Assembly: GCF_001294455.1 (NCBI RefSeq)
Contig: NZ_LIKT01000010.1
Span: forward strand, 1-64,000
Origin: Phaeobacter sp. 11ANDIMAR09
GTDB taxonomy: Bacteria > Pseudomonadota > Alphaproteobacteria > Rhodobacterales > Rhodobacteraceae
DNA: 64,000 nt
Reading direction: 5' to 3'
Shown here: piece after piece, positions 9,038 to 17,458 of the stretch
Position numbering within the stretch: the stretch's first letter is position 1
Layout of the letters: each line of letters opens with the position of its first letter
Position numbers and translations under genes: made by a program
Notes under the pieces: generated by a model
The model's input: the letters and a program-made list of their open reading frames with translations, nothing else
Databases searched by the model: none
Told to the model about the DNA's origin: nothing

Positions 9038-9958
9038 CTACTTGTCAGCCTCAATGACGAACCAGTCTAGTAGCCTTTCCTGATGACGGGACATGTGTCC
9101 TGTGTCCCGGTATTCCAGAAAATAGCCAGCCTCGTTTCGGTGAAGGTCCCGCCCGATTTGCACCAGTTCGCCGGAAGAGATCTTGTCCGCCGCCAGGTGT
9201 CGCCAAGCGAGAGCCACCCCTTCGCCGTCAGCCGCAGCCTGCAGCATGAATTGGTAACTGGGGTATCGGAAGACCTGATCCGGTACGGAATAGTCAATGC
9301 CAGAGGCAGCGAACCATTCGGGCCATCCCGCGAACTCCATTGCCCGTTCTTCATAGTGCAAAAGATTATGTCGGCTCAAAACCGATGGATCTTCCGAGGA
9401 TAACCGGAGTGCAGGATTGCGATCCAGATATTCCCGGGAACATACTGGAAAGGTCACCTCTTGGAACAGCCGCTTCCGCGGCCAACCAGCCCAGCCCTGC
9501 GGCCGCCAGTGGGCGATCATATCGACACTATCAGGGTCGATGTCATCCAGCCAATGAGACACCGCGAGATGCACCTGCACATCCCCCATCGCTTGCCTCA
9601 GACCGGAAAATCGCGGCAGCAACCAGCAGTTGGCAAAGCTTTGCGTGCAGGCAAGGCGCAGGCCGCCAGCACCGGCGGTTCCGGATATTCTGCGGATAGC
9701 TGTATCGATATGCGACAGACCCAGGTTCACTGCATTCGCCAGATCCCGCCCCTGTCTGGTCACCGTCAGCTTGTTATGCGTTCGGGTAAAGAGCTGCACG
9801 CCAAGCTGATCTTCAAGATTGGCGATATGGCGACTGACCGCTGGTTGGCTAAGGGCTAGGTGCTCGCCGGCCTTCGTGAAGCTGCCAAGCCGCACGGATG
9901 CCTCCAGAATAGGAAGCGCGTTGAGCAGATGCTGTGTACGTCGAAAACGGCCTTGCAT
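9038..9958 (-). CDS. LysR-family transcriptional regulator
   Basis: A 306-residue LysR-type regulator. The winged helix-turn-helix occupies residues about 13-70 (VRLGSFTKAGEHLALSQPAVSRHI, then LEDQLGVQLFTR), and the periplasmic-binding-like effector domain follows. The C-terminal part (WPEWFAASGIDYS, LLHYE) resembles the GcvA-like LysR branch. It is divergent from the dioxygenase gene at 10054 with a 95-base gap, so regulation of that gene by binding its own substrate or product is the likely role. The start codon lies inside a TTGCAT/ATGCAA dyad (9953-9984) that could be part of the operator. Confidence 0.92.
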   Translation of the reverse strand: MQGRFRRTQHLLNALPILEASVRLGSFTKAGEHLALSQPAVSRHIANLEDQLGVQLFTRTHNKLTVTRQGRDLANAVNLGLSHIDTAIRRISGTAGAGGLRLACTQSFANCWLLPRFSGLRQAMGDVQVHLAVSHWLDDIDPDSVDMIAHWRPQGWAGWPRKRLFQEVTFPVCSREYLDRNPALRLSSEDPSVLSRHNLLHYEERAMEFAGWPEWFAASGIDYSVPDQVFRYPSYQFMLQAAADGEGVALAWRHLAADKISSGELVQIGRDLHRNEAGYFLEYRDTGHMSRHQERLLDWFVIEADK

Positions 9959-9984
9959 AATGAAAAGCTATGATCGGCATGCAA
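9953..9984. promoter_or_regulatory. Candidate LysR operator in the divergent gap
   Basis: TTGCAT at 9953-9958 and ATGCAA at 9979-9984 form an interrupted inverted repeat between the LysR gene and the dioxygenase gene. Position fits an autoregulatory operator, but the arms are short and the assignment is tentative. Confidence 0.3.
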
Positions 9985-10053
9985 ATTTGGCAAGTTTATT
10001 TGATCTTCCTCCTTCGTAGGATGCAGTCAGGAAATGACACACGGGAGAATTCA

Positions 10054-10941
10054 ATGTCAGCCCATTTCGAAACCAGCCCCTTGACGGACAGTTTTGGCGT
10101 CACCGTTCATAACTTTGACCTTTCGAAGATCTCAATGGAGAGAGATTACCCGGAACTGCGCAAGCTTTTCGAAAATCACTCTGCACTGCTGTTCCACAAC
10201 CAGTCCCTAGAGCCAGAAAATCACCTGCGCCTGGCGCAGATGTTCGGCCCCATTGAGGACCGAAAAAAGGATGAGCGCCAACCCGGAGACGTTCCCGAGG
10301 TTTCATTTGTATCCAATGAAACGGACGCGGGCGTCACAGGGGAAATGGATCTGCATACGCTGCATCTGAAAGCAAACCAGCAATGGCATATTGATTCCAC
10401 CTTCATGCCGTTTCCTTCGCTGTGCAACATTCTGGCGGCTAAAGTTGTGACAACAGAGGGCGGCCAGACAGAGCTAGCTTCCACGCGCGCGGCCTGGGCT
10501 GCCATGCCGGAGGATCTGAGGCAAAGGATCAAAGGGCGGATCTTAGGACACAACTACCGTCGTTCGCGGGAGCGGATTTCGATGGAACTGGCCAATTTTC
10601 CCATGTTCAATAAATGGCCAGCGCAACGGTGGCCTGCGGTCTGGGCCAATCCCGTCAACGGGCAGGAGGCTCTGTTTATCGCATCGCATGTGTTTGAGGT
10701 GGAAGGACTTAGCCCGGCGGAAGGTGATGCGCTGGTGGATGAGCTGATCGCATACTGCACCCGGCCGCAGTTCGTGTACTCACACCAGTGGCAGGTTGGT
10801 GATGTTCTCATGTGGGATCAGAGGGCGACACTGCATCGCGGTATGCCGTGGCCTTATGAACAACCCCGAACCCTTGCCAGCGTTTGCTGTTCGATGACTG
10901 GCGCCGACGGCCTGGATGCTGCGCGCAAGCTGGTTGGTTAG
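10054..10941 (+). CDS. TauD/TfdA-family Fe(II)/2-oxoglutarate dioxygenase
   Basis: A 295-residue non-haem iron oxygenase. The metal triad is visible as H112 and D114 (WHIDSTF) with H261 (ATLHRG), and R272 is placed to hold 2-oxoglutarate; the motif order matches the TauD/TfdA family (2,4-D, alkylsulfonate, taurine and related substrates). I chose ATG 10054 because GGGAG lies 6 bases upstream; the longer open frame from 9970 has no ribosome site. The gene is controlled in all likelihood by the divergent LysR gene and ends at a strong terminator at 10959. No transporter sits beside it, so the substrate is unclear. Confidence 0.9.
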   Translation: MSAHFETSPLTDSFGVTVHNFDLSKISMERDYPELRKLFENHSALLFHNQSLEPENHLRLAQMFGPIEDRKKDERQPGDVPEVSFVSNETDAGVTGEMDLHTLHLKANQQWHIDSTFMPFPSLCNILAAKVVTTEGGQTELASTRAAWAAMPEDLRQRIKGRILGHNYRRSRERISMELANFPMFNKWPAQRWPAVWANPVNGQEALFIASHVFEVEGLSPAEGDALVDELIAYCTRPQFVYSHQWQVGDVLMWDQRATLHRGMPWPYEQPRTLASVCCSMTGADGLDAARKLVG

Positions 10942-10958
10942 ATAAGATGAAACCAGCG

Positions 10959-11010
10959 GGACGATTCCGGCCGCTCTCGTATGTGGTGAGCGGCCGGATT
11001 GTCCTTTCCC
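10959..11010 (+). terminator. Rho-independent terminator after the dioxygenase gene
   Basis: CCGGCCGCTC (10967-10976) pairs perfectly with GAGCGGCCGG (10988-10997), with the stem extended outward by GGAC/GTCC, followed by a pyrimidine-rich run TTTCCCCTTCTCTTT. Confidence 0.7.
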
Positions 11011-11094
11011 CTTCTCTTTGACCAAGCTTTCATGCCGACGATAGATTACGCTAAAGTTTCTCTTCGTCCGATTGAGCACCCTTAGCTGTCTATC

Positions 11095-11499
11095 TCAAAC
11101 CGTTTTGCGTGGCTGGAGGAAGAGCAGGCCACCCAATCCGCCAACTGTGCCAATCACGTGATTCATTTCAGCGACAAAACTTGGAGCATGGAGCCCCCAG
11201 ATCGGCCAGGCCGCCCACCAGCCAAGATAGTAAAACACAGCTACAAAGGTCACGACACTCCAGACCTCAGGGGAGAGAGCTCTGGCTTTGAAAGCAGCCC
11301 AAAACAGCAAAAGGTTCGCAGCGAGCGCCAGCATGGCGCCTCGAAACGCGTGATAGTTCGAATGCGTTGGCGCATCCGGCAAATTGACAGATTGAAACTG
11401 TGGGTTCCAGGTGAAGTTGAGCGTGTACCAAACGCTGACAAAGCCTCCAAAAAGGCCGAGCAGGATAAGCAGCCGGCCAACTACGATTCTTGAGTTCAT
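11095..11499 (-). CDS. Small four-helix integral membrane protein, unknown function
   Basis: A 134-residue hydrophobic protein with about four membrane helices (residues about 8-27, 50-70, 80-98 and 110-128). The ATG at 11499 has AAGGAA 7 bases upstream; the longer frame starting at 11562 lacks a ribosome site. It resembles small DUF-type membrane proteins of about 130 residues, but I cannot name a family. It lies 151 bases downstream of the Crp/Fnr regulator gene on the same strand and could be its target or operon partner. Confidence 0.7.
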   Translation of the reverse strand: MNSRIVVGRLLILLGLFGGFVSVWYTLNFTWNPQFQSVNLPDAPTHSNYHAFRGAMLALAANLLLFWAAFKARALSPEVWSVVTFVAVFYYLGWWAAWPIWGLHAPSFVAEMNHVIGTVGGLGGLLFLQPRKTV

Positions 11500-11650
11500 C
11501 TCGAAATTCCTTGTGGCGGCAAACAACCGCAGTGTCATTCCAGTGCTGGCTCGTGCGGTCACGTCGCGTATATCGCGCGTGAACTCAGACGGCGCAGAAC
11601 CTCGCTCTGTGAGCCCTACAATGGGACGCAGCCCCCCGCCTTATCGTTTG

Positions 11651-12214
11651 TTAAGAAAGGTGCGTTTTCCTGCGAATTCGGCTGAGCGAGACCGGCGTGA
11701 CGCCTAGGTATGACGCAATGAAATGAAGAGGCACCATATCGAGCACGGCAGGGTCTTCCTCGATCAGCGCTCGATACCGATCTTCCGGCGTTTTCGCTAT
11801 TCGGTCTACGAAAAGGTCCTGATAGTCTACCAGGCAGTGCACCATGATAGACGCAAAGTACGCCCGAAGCCCTGGCGAAGCTTCAGCTTCCCTCTCAAGT
11901 TCGGATCTTTTCAATATGCGCACGACGCAGGGCGTGATGGTTTCAAGTTCGTATTTGCTGGGTTCCTCGTTGTGCATGCTTTGCAACGACGCGCAAAGTT
12001 CACCGGGCAGGAAGAATTTGACAGAAACATCTGTCCCGCCGTGGTTATGCCAAAGCCGAATACAACCTGTTTCGACGAAATAGGCGTGTTGGCTAACATC
12101 CCCTGCGTGCAGAAGAGTATGGCGTTTGGGAAATGATCTGGGTACGCCGAGCTGTAAAAACAGCCCTTGCAGTTCCTGCGAAACCTTCACGAGTTCACTC
12201 TCCATACTTTTCAT
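11651..12214 (-). CDS. Crp/Fnr-family transcriptional regulator
   Basis: A 187-residue protein with a cyclic-nucleotide-binding-like beta-barrel (residues about 25-115, including HAGDVSQHAYFVETGCIRLWH and FFLPGELCASLQS) and a short C-terminal helix-turn-helix (HFIASYLGVTPVSLSRIRRK). It lacks the N-terminal Cys cluster of true Fnr, so it does not sense oxygen by an iron-sulfur centre. The C-terminal region is shorter than in E. coli Crp, as in the many small Crp-like regulators of Bacteroidetes type. The neighbour at 11095 on the same strand may be co-regulated. Confidence 0.85.
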   Translation of the reverse strand: MKSMESELVKVSQELQGLFLQLGVPRSFPKRHTLLHAGDVSQHAYFVETGCIRLWHNHGGTDVSVKFFLPGELCASLQSMHNEEPSKYELETITPCVVRILKRSELEREAEASPGLRAYFASIMVHCLVDYQDLFVDRIAKTPEDRYRALIEEDPAVLDMVPLHFIASYLGVTPVSLSRIRRKTHLS

Positions 12215-12400
12215 TGCGCAAAAGGGCTTGAAAGCATCTTACGAAGAGCCGCCCACTTCAGGCAAGGTGACGATGTACTATCCATGGAGGTGGTCTTCTT
12301 CGTTGGCAAAACACTAAGACGAACATGAAAGCTGGTGATCTTGGCGGCAGCCAGCCTCCTATTCAGCGTGTTAACATTGGCGGTCTAACACCACGACGCT

Positions 12401-12560
12401 CAATGACTGCATTCGGGAAATTGCCCCCCTGTTCTCGCTACCGCGGCATCGATGGCACGGCACTCAATGTCAATGACCGCATTGGGCTGACAGCAGTCAT
12501 CCGCAACGTGGACGGATCGGCTTCAACCTCGCAACCCCTTTCTACGTCTGCTTTAGGCTA
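12401..12560. repeat. Dispersed intergenic repeat, copy C
   Basis: The gap 12215-12637 contains TCAATGACTGCATTCGGGAAA (from 12400) and TCAATGACCGCATTGGGCTGACAG (from about 12473) followed by GTCATCCGCAAC and CTACGTCTGCTTTAGGCT, matching the left part of copy B. The right-hand core of copies A and B is missing or decayed here. The 78-residue open frame over this repeat is not supported as a gene. Confidence 0.65.
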
Positions 12561-12637
12561 GCCGACTGGCCGAGCTAGAGGGGGTGCACTCTTGCTGCGC
12601 CTTAGCCTATCCCTCGGCAACAGCAAGGGAGGCCCTC

Positions 12638-12829
12638 GTGAGCGCGCATTCGATTGAAGTTACCCGACTTAATGATGGGCAGGTAATGCTGCGAAAAGGG
12701 ACTTGGCAAGACGTTTTCCCCGAGGGGCGGCGCGAGCCTTGGGCGCAGTGGTATGATGCCATGTTTGCTGAGTATGGATATCCCGGCTACCGCGCCATGG
12801 CCGAAGCGCTGCGCGCATTGCCTGCCTAG
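12638..12829 (+). CDS. Small hypothetical protein (63 aa)
   Basis: A 63-residue acidic, Trp-rich protein of unknown function, starting at GTG 12638 with AAGGGAGG 6 bases upstream. Sequence features are KGTWQDVFPEGRREPWAQWYDAMFAEYGYPGYRAMAEALRAL, with no Cys cluster, signal or membrane segment. The good ribosome site and a 14-base gap to the next small gene suggest a real two-gene unit. I do not recognise the family. Confidence 0.6.
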   Translation: MSAHSIEVTRLNDGQVMLRKGTWQDVFPEGRREPWAQWYDAMFAEYGYPGYRAMAEALRALPA

Positions 12830-12843
12830 AGAGAGTAAAGCAA

Positions 12844-13062
12844 TTGGGCACAGGTGGTGAAACAAAACTGTCAGTGATCAGTCGGCACAAGCTCTATGTG
12901 ATGTGCAACTGCGGTCACGCGGATTCTGTGGCGGTCCTGGATCTCATTCAGGCTCTTGGTGATCAGGGTACGGTTGGCTTTGCTATCAGCAAAATGCGTT
13001 GTTCCCGCTGTCGTGCAAAGAATGTCAGGGAATACCGGATCACCTTCTCGGCTGGTCCATGA
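12844..13062 (+). CDS. Small zinc-ribbon-like protein (72 aa)
   Basis: A 72-residue protein with a paired-Cys arrangement, CNCGH near residue 21 and CSRCRAKN near residue 53, which looks like a four-Cys zinc ribbon separated by a 30-residue spacer. The start is uncertain: TTG 12844 gives full length, and another TTG or a Met inside (KLYVMCNCGH) is possible. It follows the 63-residue gene by 14 bases. Zinc or nucleic-acid binding is inferred from the Cys pattern only. Confidence 0.6.
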   Translation: MGTGGETKLSVISRHKLYVMCNCGHADSVAVLDLIQALGDQGTVGFAISKMRCSRCRAKNVREYRITFSAGP

Positions 13063-13443
13063 GTAACGCCCAGAAGCGGCCAAGCCATTTCTCGGTATGT
13101 GGTCAGCCCCAGCCGAAAGGGTGGGAACACTTCGTTGGGATAACGAAGTGTTCATAGATTCTGTGAACTGGATTGAACCGGCTTAGCTTGCGTAGGTGGC
13201 GGAAAAAAGGTGGAATAAAAAGCGCTCCTTAGTCCTGAAATCAATAGCTTGAGTTAGGGGCGTGTTGTTTACACCAAAGCGGGCCAAAGTTCTGTATGCG
13301 GATCGCTAGGAGTTAGGCAGAAAGGGCATTTCAGGCTGCAAACTGCGGGACACCTTGCTCGTAACCCATTGAAACATATAGGGCGGGTTTTGAGTGGTGC
13401 GGTACACCTTAAACCTTGAAAACATTGCTTTTTTTAGTGGTGG
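13063..13443. other. Gene-free gap before the tRNA
   Basis: About 380 bases without a supported gene. The one clear structure is the perfect 12-bp inverted repeat at 13125-13153. No copy of the adjacent tRNA 3' end, no integrase remnant and no promoter that I would defend are visible. Confidence 0.5.
13125..13153. repeat. Perfect 12-bp inverted repeat
   Basis: GAACACTTCGTT (13125-13136) and AACGAAGTGTTC (13142-13153) form a perfect stem with a 5-base loop, about 60 bases after the zinc-ribbon gene. No T-run follows on either strand. It could be a factor-dependent terminator or a dimer-binding site. Confidence 0.55.
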
Positions 13444-13519
13444 TGGTAGGCCCGGCAGGATTTGAACCCGCAACCAAAGCGTTATGAGCGCTCTGCTCTA
13501 ACCGTTGAGCTACAGGCCC
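13444..13519 (-). tRNA. tRNA-Ile2 (anticodon CAT, lysidine-modified type)
   Basis: The minus strand folds into a 76-base cloverleaf with encoded CCA. The anticodon loop CTCATAA gives CAT, T-stem GCGGG/CCTGC with loop TTCAAAT, and acceptor GGGCCTG with CGGGCCT (one G-U at each end region). Although CAT would decode Met, the body (GGTTAGAGCAG, CTCATAA, TTGGTTGC) matches the minor isoleucine tRNA whose C34 is converted to lysidine by TilS so that it reads AUA. It carries none of the initiator features. Confidence 0.9.
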
Positions 13520-13554
13520 ACTGAACACGTGGTTAGAAAATGCCTGCGGTAAGG

Positions 13555-14490
13555 TCAAGCCATGATTGAAGCCGGAGGGTGGCTCCGGGCTATTGACGCC
13601 ACGCGCAGGGCTTCCATCCGGTCAAGCAGCGCCGAGACAACCACCTCGTGGCGTTTGTCATAGCTGTGGCGTGAGGGGTAGACTGCGTAGATGTCTTTGG
13701 GCTGGGGGGTATAGGCGGGCAGGACCTCTTCAAACCGACCATCCAAGAGTGCCTCATCCAGGAAGAGACGCGGCGCGCGGGCATAGCCGGTGTGGTTTGA
13801 GACAGCGCGAATGATCAAATCCGGATCATCCGCCGTAAACCCCACATGCACAGGGGCTTGATGCTCCACACCATCCAGGGTCAGGGGGAAAAACCCGCCG
13901 GTCTGATCTTCGTGGTGTTGTATGAACTTGAGCCGCTTTAAGTCATCCGGCGTCTGAGGGCGGCCAGTTTGGTCCAAATAGGTCGGGGTGGCAAACAAAA
14001 CAGTTTCCATCTGTGCAATCTTGCGCGCGGCCCCGTCGCCGTCGCCAAGTGTGCCCGAACGGATCGCCAGATCTATATTTTCGCGGACGACGTCGATCAG
14101 TCGATCTTCCAACTTCATGACAATATCCAGATCGGGATAGGCCTGATTGACCTCTAGCAGCACCGGACCCAGGATGATGCGGCCAAAGAATGTGCTGGTG
14201 CTGATCCGGAAGGTGCCTGAGATGTTGTCTTCCAGCGCGCTCAGTTCGGCGCACATCCTGTCATAGCCAGACAGCAGGCCCTGAGCCTGGGCATAGACCA
14301 TTTGGCCCGGACGGGTTGGCTTGACCCCGGTGGAGGAGCGGTGCAGCAGTTCTTGCCCCAACAATCCTTCGAGCTGCTTGATCTGCAGGCTCATTGCAGG
14401 CTGACTGATACCACGGCGCTGAGCGGCGCGATTGAGGCTGCCTTCATCCAAGGCAATGACAAAGCTTTCCAACAATCCCAGTCGATCCAT
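13555..14490 (-). CDS. LysR-family transcriptional regulator
   Basis: A 311-residue LysR-type regulator: winged helix-turn-helix at residues about 2-60 (EGSLNRAAQRRGISQPAMSLQIKQLE) and the effector-binding domain from about 90 to 295. It is divergent from the metallo-hydrolase gene at 14609 with a 118-base gap, so that gene is the obvious candidate target. The CDS ends about 35 bases from the tRNA-Ile2 gene. The effector is unknown. Confidence 0.93.
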   Translation of the reverse strand: MDRLGLLESFVIALDEGSLNRAAQRRGISQPAMSLQIKQLEGLLGQELLHRSSTGVKPTRPGQMVYAQAQGLLSGYDRMCAELSALEDNISGTFRISTSTFFGRIILGPVLLEVNQAYPDLDIVMKLEDRLIDVVRENIDLAIRSGTLGDGDGAARKIAQMETVLFATPTYLDQTGRPQTPDDLKRLKFIQHHEDQTGGFFPLTLDGVEHQAPVHVGFTADDPDLIIRAVSNHTGYARAPRLFLDEALLDGRFEEVLPAYTPQPKDIYAVYPSRHSYDKRHEVVVSALLDRMEALRVASIARSHPPASIMA

Positions 14491-14608
14491 GAATGGTATA
14501 TCTCCTGCTTATATCGGTGATAGGCGTTTCCCGCCTACAGAGGCGGGTTTGGGTAAATTAGATCAGGGTTGTGACCAATTGCTGGTCCCATGCTTATTGG
14601 AGATCTTT

Positions 14609-15580
14609 ATGACGATCAATCGTAGAACCCTTCTCGGCGCCTTTGTGGCGGCGCCTGCTGCCACACTCATTTTGGACCCAGTTCTGGCTGAAACCGCCGC
14701 CCCAACCCGGGGTTTGCCCCCTGTTTTGCATCAGTTTTCCCTAGGCAATGCGCGAGTGACGGTGCTGTTGGATGGGCATCTGCCGCTGGGGACACAACTC
14801 TTTGCCAACTATGATGCAGAAAAGGCAAATGCGGTGCTGGAGAGCGGCTTGCACCGAATGACCCCCGAGGGGCTGAACATTCCTGTGAATGGCTATCTGG
14901 TTGAGCGGGGAGGTGAAAAAATCCTCATCGATGCGGGGACTGCCGATCTGATGGGGCCAAATCTCGGCGCCATGCGGTCTGGATTGGCGGCGATGGGGGT
15001 AAGCCCTGCTGAAATTTCAACCATTCTGCTGACTCACATGCACCCGGATCACTCGGGGGGGCTGGTATCTGCGGATGGCACTGCGGTCTTCCCCAATGCA
15101 GAGCTTGTCGTGTCACAGGTGGAATGGGATTTTTGGCATGATGATGCCATCATGGCTTCGGTTCCCGAAAACAGTCGCGGGTTTTTCCAGATGGCGCGCA
15201 CTACAGTGGCGCCCTATCAGAACCGGCTGCGGCTCATTTCAGGCGAGACCGCAGTTGTCGCGGGGGTCACTTCCTTGCCCTTGCCGGGCCACACGCCGGG
15301 CCATACGGGCTATATGCTGGACAGCGGCGATCAGCAGCTGTTGTTCTGGGGGGACATCATTCACAGCACGGCGCTGCAATTTGCCTATCCAGATTGGACC
15401 ATTGCCTTTGATACGGATCCCGCAGTGACCGCCGCGACCCGCCACAAGATGCTGGATCGGGCGGTGTCGGATGATCTTCTGTTGACGGGGAGCCATATTG
15501 ACTTTCCCGGCCTTGGTCGGGTGCTGCGCCAGAAAGAGGGCTATGCCTATCAGCCCGCACCCTGGCAATTTGGCCTGTGA
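14609..15580 (+). CDS. Exported MBL-fold metallo-hydrolase
   Basis: A 323-residue metallo-beta-lactamase-fold enzyme with a Tat-type signal (NRRTLLGAFVAAPAATLIL) in the first 30 residues. The dinuclear metal motif HMHPDHSG gives H143, H145, D147 and H148, with further ligands in LPGHTPGHTGY, WGDIIHS and GSHIDFPG. Domain order fits the AHL-lactonase/PqsE-like or quinolone-type periplasmic MBL group rather than true beta-lactamases. I chose ATG 14609 with GGAG 6 bases upstream and because it starts exactly at the signal peptide. It is divergent from a LysR gene. Substrate unknown; a lactone or ester is plausible. Confidence 0.9.
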   Translation: MTINRRTLLGAFVAAPAATLILDPVLAETAAPTRGLPPVLHQFSLGNARVTVLLDGHLPLGTQLFANYDAEKANAVLESGLHRMTPEGLNIPVNGYLVERGGEKILIDAGTADLMGPNLGAMRSGLAAMGVSPAEISTILLTHMHPDHSGGLVSADGTAVFPNAELVVSQVEWDFWHDDAIMASVPENSRGFFQMARTTVAPYQNRLRLISGETAVVAGVTSLPLPGHTPGHTGYMLDSGDQQLLFWGDIIHSTALQFAYPDWTIAFDTDPAVTAATRHKMLDRAVSDDLLLTGSHIDFPGLGRVLRQKEGYAYQPAPWQFGL

Positions 15581-15604
15581 TTGGCCTGTGATCGGCCAGT
15601 GATC
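15572..15604 (+). repeat. Three tandem 11-bp near-repeats over a stop codon
   Basis: GGCCTGTGATT, GGCCTGTGATC and GGCCAGTGATC follow each other directly across the end of the metallo-hydrolase gene. The stop codon TGA at 15578-15580 lies in the first copy. It looks like local slippage. Confidence 0.6.
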
Positions 15605-15730
15605 AGGGGGCCGAAACACTGCTGAGCAGATCTCTCCACCGTGCGACAGGTTGCGCGCGGTGGATTCCCTTGTTTCTTTCTGGTGAGCCTTGCGCTAAAG
15701 GCTGCGCAACCAGTTTTAAGGAGCCAAGAG

Positions 15731-16777
15731 ATGACCAGCGGCAAGAACGGTTTGACCTATGCGGATGCAGGTGTGGATATTGACGCGGGCAATGCCCTGG
15801 TGGATCGTATCAAGCCCGCGGCTAAGCGCACCAATCGCTCCGGCGTGATGAGTGGGCTGGGCGGCTTTGGCGCGCTGTTTGATCTCAAAGACGCAGGCTA
15901 TCGCGATCCCATCCTTGTGGGCGCCACGGATGGTGTTGGCACCAAGCTGCGCATCGCCATCGACACTGGTGTCGTCGATGGTGTTGGCATCGATCTGGTC
16001 GCCATGTGCGTGAATGATCTGGTTTGCCAAGGTGCTGAACCTTTGTTCTTTCTCGACTATTTTGCCACCGGTAAGCTCGAGACCGAGACCGCCGCGCGCA
16101 TCATTGAAGGCATCGCCGAGGGCTGCGTGCGCTCTGGCTGCGCCCTGATTGGCGGCGAAACCGCCGAGATGCCAGGCATGTACCCTGAGGGCGATTTTGA
16201 CCTTGCAGGATTTTCGGTTGGCGCCATGGAGCGTGGAACCGCCCTGCCTGCAGGGGTGGTCGAAGGAGACGTGCTATTGGGGCTGGCCTCGGACGGGGTG
16301 CACTCGAACGGCTATTCGCTGGTCCGCAAAATTGTTGAGCTCTCCGGTCTTGGTTGGGATGCAGACTCACCCTTCAGCGACGGCACTCTGGGCGAAGCGC
16401 TGCTGACGCCAACGCGTCTGTATGTAAAACAAAGCCTCGCAGCCGTGCGGGCAGGGGGCGTGCATGCGCTGGCCCATATCACCGGCGGTGGTTTGACAGA
16501 AAACCTGCCACGGGTGCTGCCTGCGGACCTGGGGGCTGACATCGACCTCAACGCCTGGGAACTGCCTGGCGTGTTCAAATGGATGGCCGAAGTCGGCGGC
16601 ATTGCCGAAGCTGAGATGCTCAAGACCTTCAACTGCGGCATTGGCATGATCCTGTCGGTTTCCGCAGATCGTGCCGATGAGCTGATGACGATCCTGCAAG
16701 ACGAGGGCGAAACCGTCAGCCGTCTGGGCACCGTCACCGCAGGAGAGGGCATGCGTTATTCGGGCAACCTGCTGTGA
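15731..16777 (+). CDS. purM: Phosphoribosylformylglycinamidine cyclo-ligase
   Basis: A 348-residue AIR synthetase, step five of purine synthesis (FGAM plus ATP to AIR). The family signatures [46 protein letters not shown] and [11 protein letters not shown] are all present in order, and the length is typical. ATG 15731 has AAGGAG 7 bases upstream; the longer frame from 15641 has no ribosome site. The stop overlaps the GTG of purN by 4 bases (GTGA), so the two are translationally coupled. Confidence 0.98.
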   Translation: MTSGKNGLTYADAGVDIDAGNALVDRIKPAAKRTNRSGVMSGLGGFGALFDLKDAGYRDPILVGATDGVGTKLRIAIDTGVVDGVGIDLVAMCVNDLVCQGAEPLFFLDYFATGKLETETAARIIEGIAEGCVRSGCALIGGETAEMPGMYPEGDFDLAGFSVGAMERGTALPAGVVEGDVLLGLASDGVHSNGYSLVRKIVELSGLGWDADSPFSDGTLGEALLTPTRLYVKQSLAAVRAGGVHALAHITGGGLTENLPRVLPADLGADIDLNAWELPGVFKWMAEVGGIAEAEMLKTFNCGIGMILSVSADRADELMTILQDEGETVSRLGTVTAGEGMRYSGNLL

Positions 16778-17376
16778 CCGACAAGAAGAAGGTCGCCATT
16801 CTGGTCTCGGGCGGCGGCTCCAATATGGTGGCGCTGATCGATAGCATGCAGGGCGACCACCCGGCACGCCCCTGTTTGGTCCTGTCCAACGACGCCGAAG
16901 CGGGCGGTCTGAAAAAGGCCGCCGCCGCAGGCATCTCCACGGCGGCAGTAGATCATCGCCCGTTCAAGGGCGATCGCGCGGCGTTTGAAGCGGAACTGAT
17001 CAAGCCCATTCTGGCCTCTGGCGCCGATATCGTTTGCTTGGCTGGGTTCATGCGGGTTCTGACTGAAGGTTTTGTTGCGCCTTTTCAGGGGCGGATGCTG
17101 AATATCCACCCCTCTTTGCTGCCAAAATACAAAGGCCTGCACACCCATGCGCGGGCGTTGGAAGCGGGGGATGCGGAGCATGGCTGCACGGTTCACGAGG
17201 TGACACCTGCGCTGGACGATGGTCCAATTCTGGGACAGGCGCGGGTGCCTGTTTTGCCGAGTGACAGCGCCGAAGATCTGGCGGCACGCGTGCTGGTGCA
17301 GGAGCATCGGCTCTATCCAGCGGTGCTGCGCCGCTTTGCTGCAGGGGATCGCAGTCCGGTGCTGCTAGAGGGGTGA
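16774..17376 (+). CDS. purN: Phosphoribosylglycinamide formyltransferase
   Basis: A 200-residue GAR transformylase that moves the formyl group from 10-formyl-THF to GAR, step three of purine synthesis. The N-terminal GGGSN motif, the catalytic segment [15 protein letters not shown] and the later DxGPI (DDGPILGQ) are in place. It starts at a GTG overlapping the purM stop, so coupled translation of the purMN pair is expected. Length and motifs are complete. Confidence 0.97.
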   Translation: MTDKKKVAILVSGGGSNMVALIDSMQGDHPARPCLVLSNDAEAGGLKKAAAAGISTAAVDHRPFKGDRAAFEAELIKPILASGADIVCLAGFMRVLTEGFVAPFQGRMLNIHPSLLPKYKGLHTHARALEAGDAEHGCTVHEVTPALDDGPILGQARVPVLPSDSAEDLAARVLVQEHRLYPAVLRRFAAGDRSPVLLEG

Positions 17377-17458
17377 TCTGGCGGTTTGCATTGCAGGCGT
17401 CAACAGCGTATCACCATGTCCAGCCCAGTAGACCAGAACACCAGAAAAGTCGTGATTT

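Noticed and set aside
12325-12561. 78-residue frame over repeat copy C
   Set aside because: It lies in the dispersed repeat and is not open in the other copies.
13444-13519. tRNA-Met reading of the CAT anticodon
   Set aside because: The body matches the lysidine-type isoleucine tRNA rather than initiator or elongator Met, so I call Ile2.
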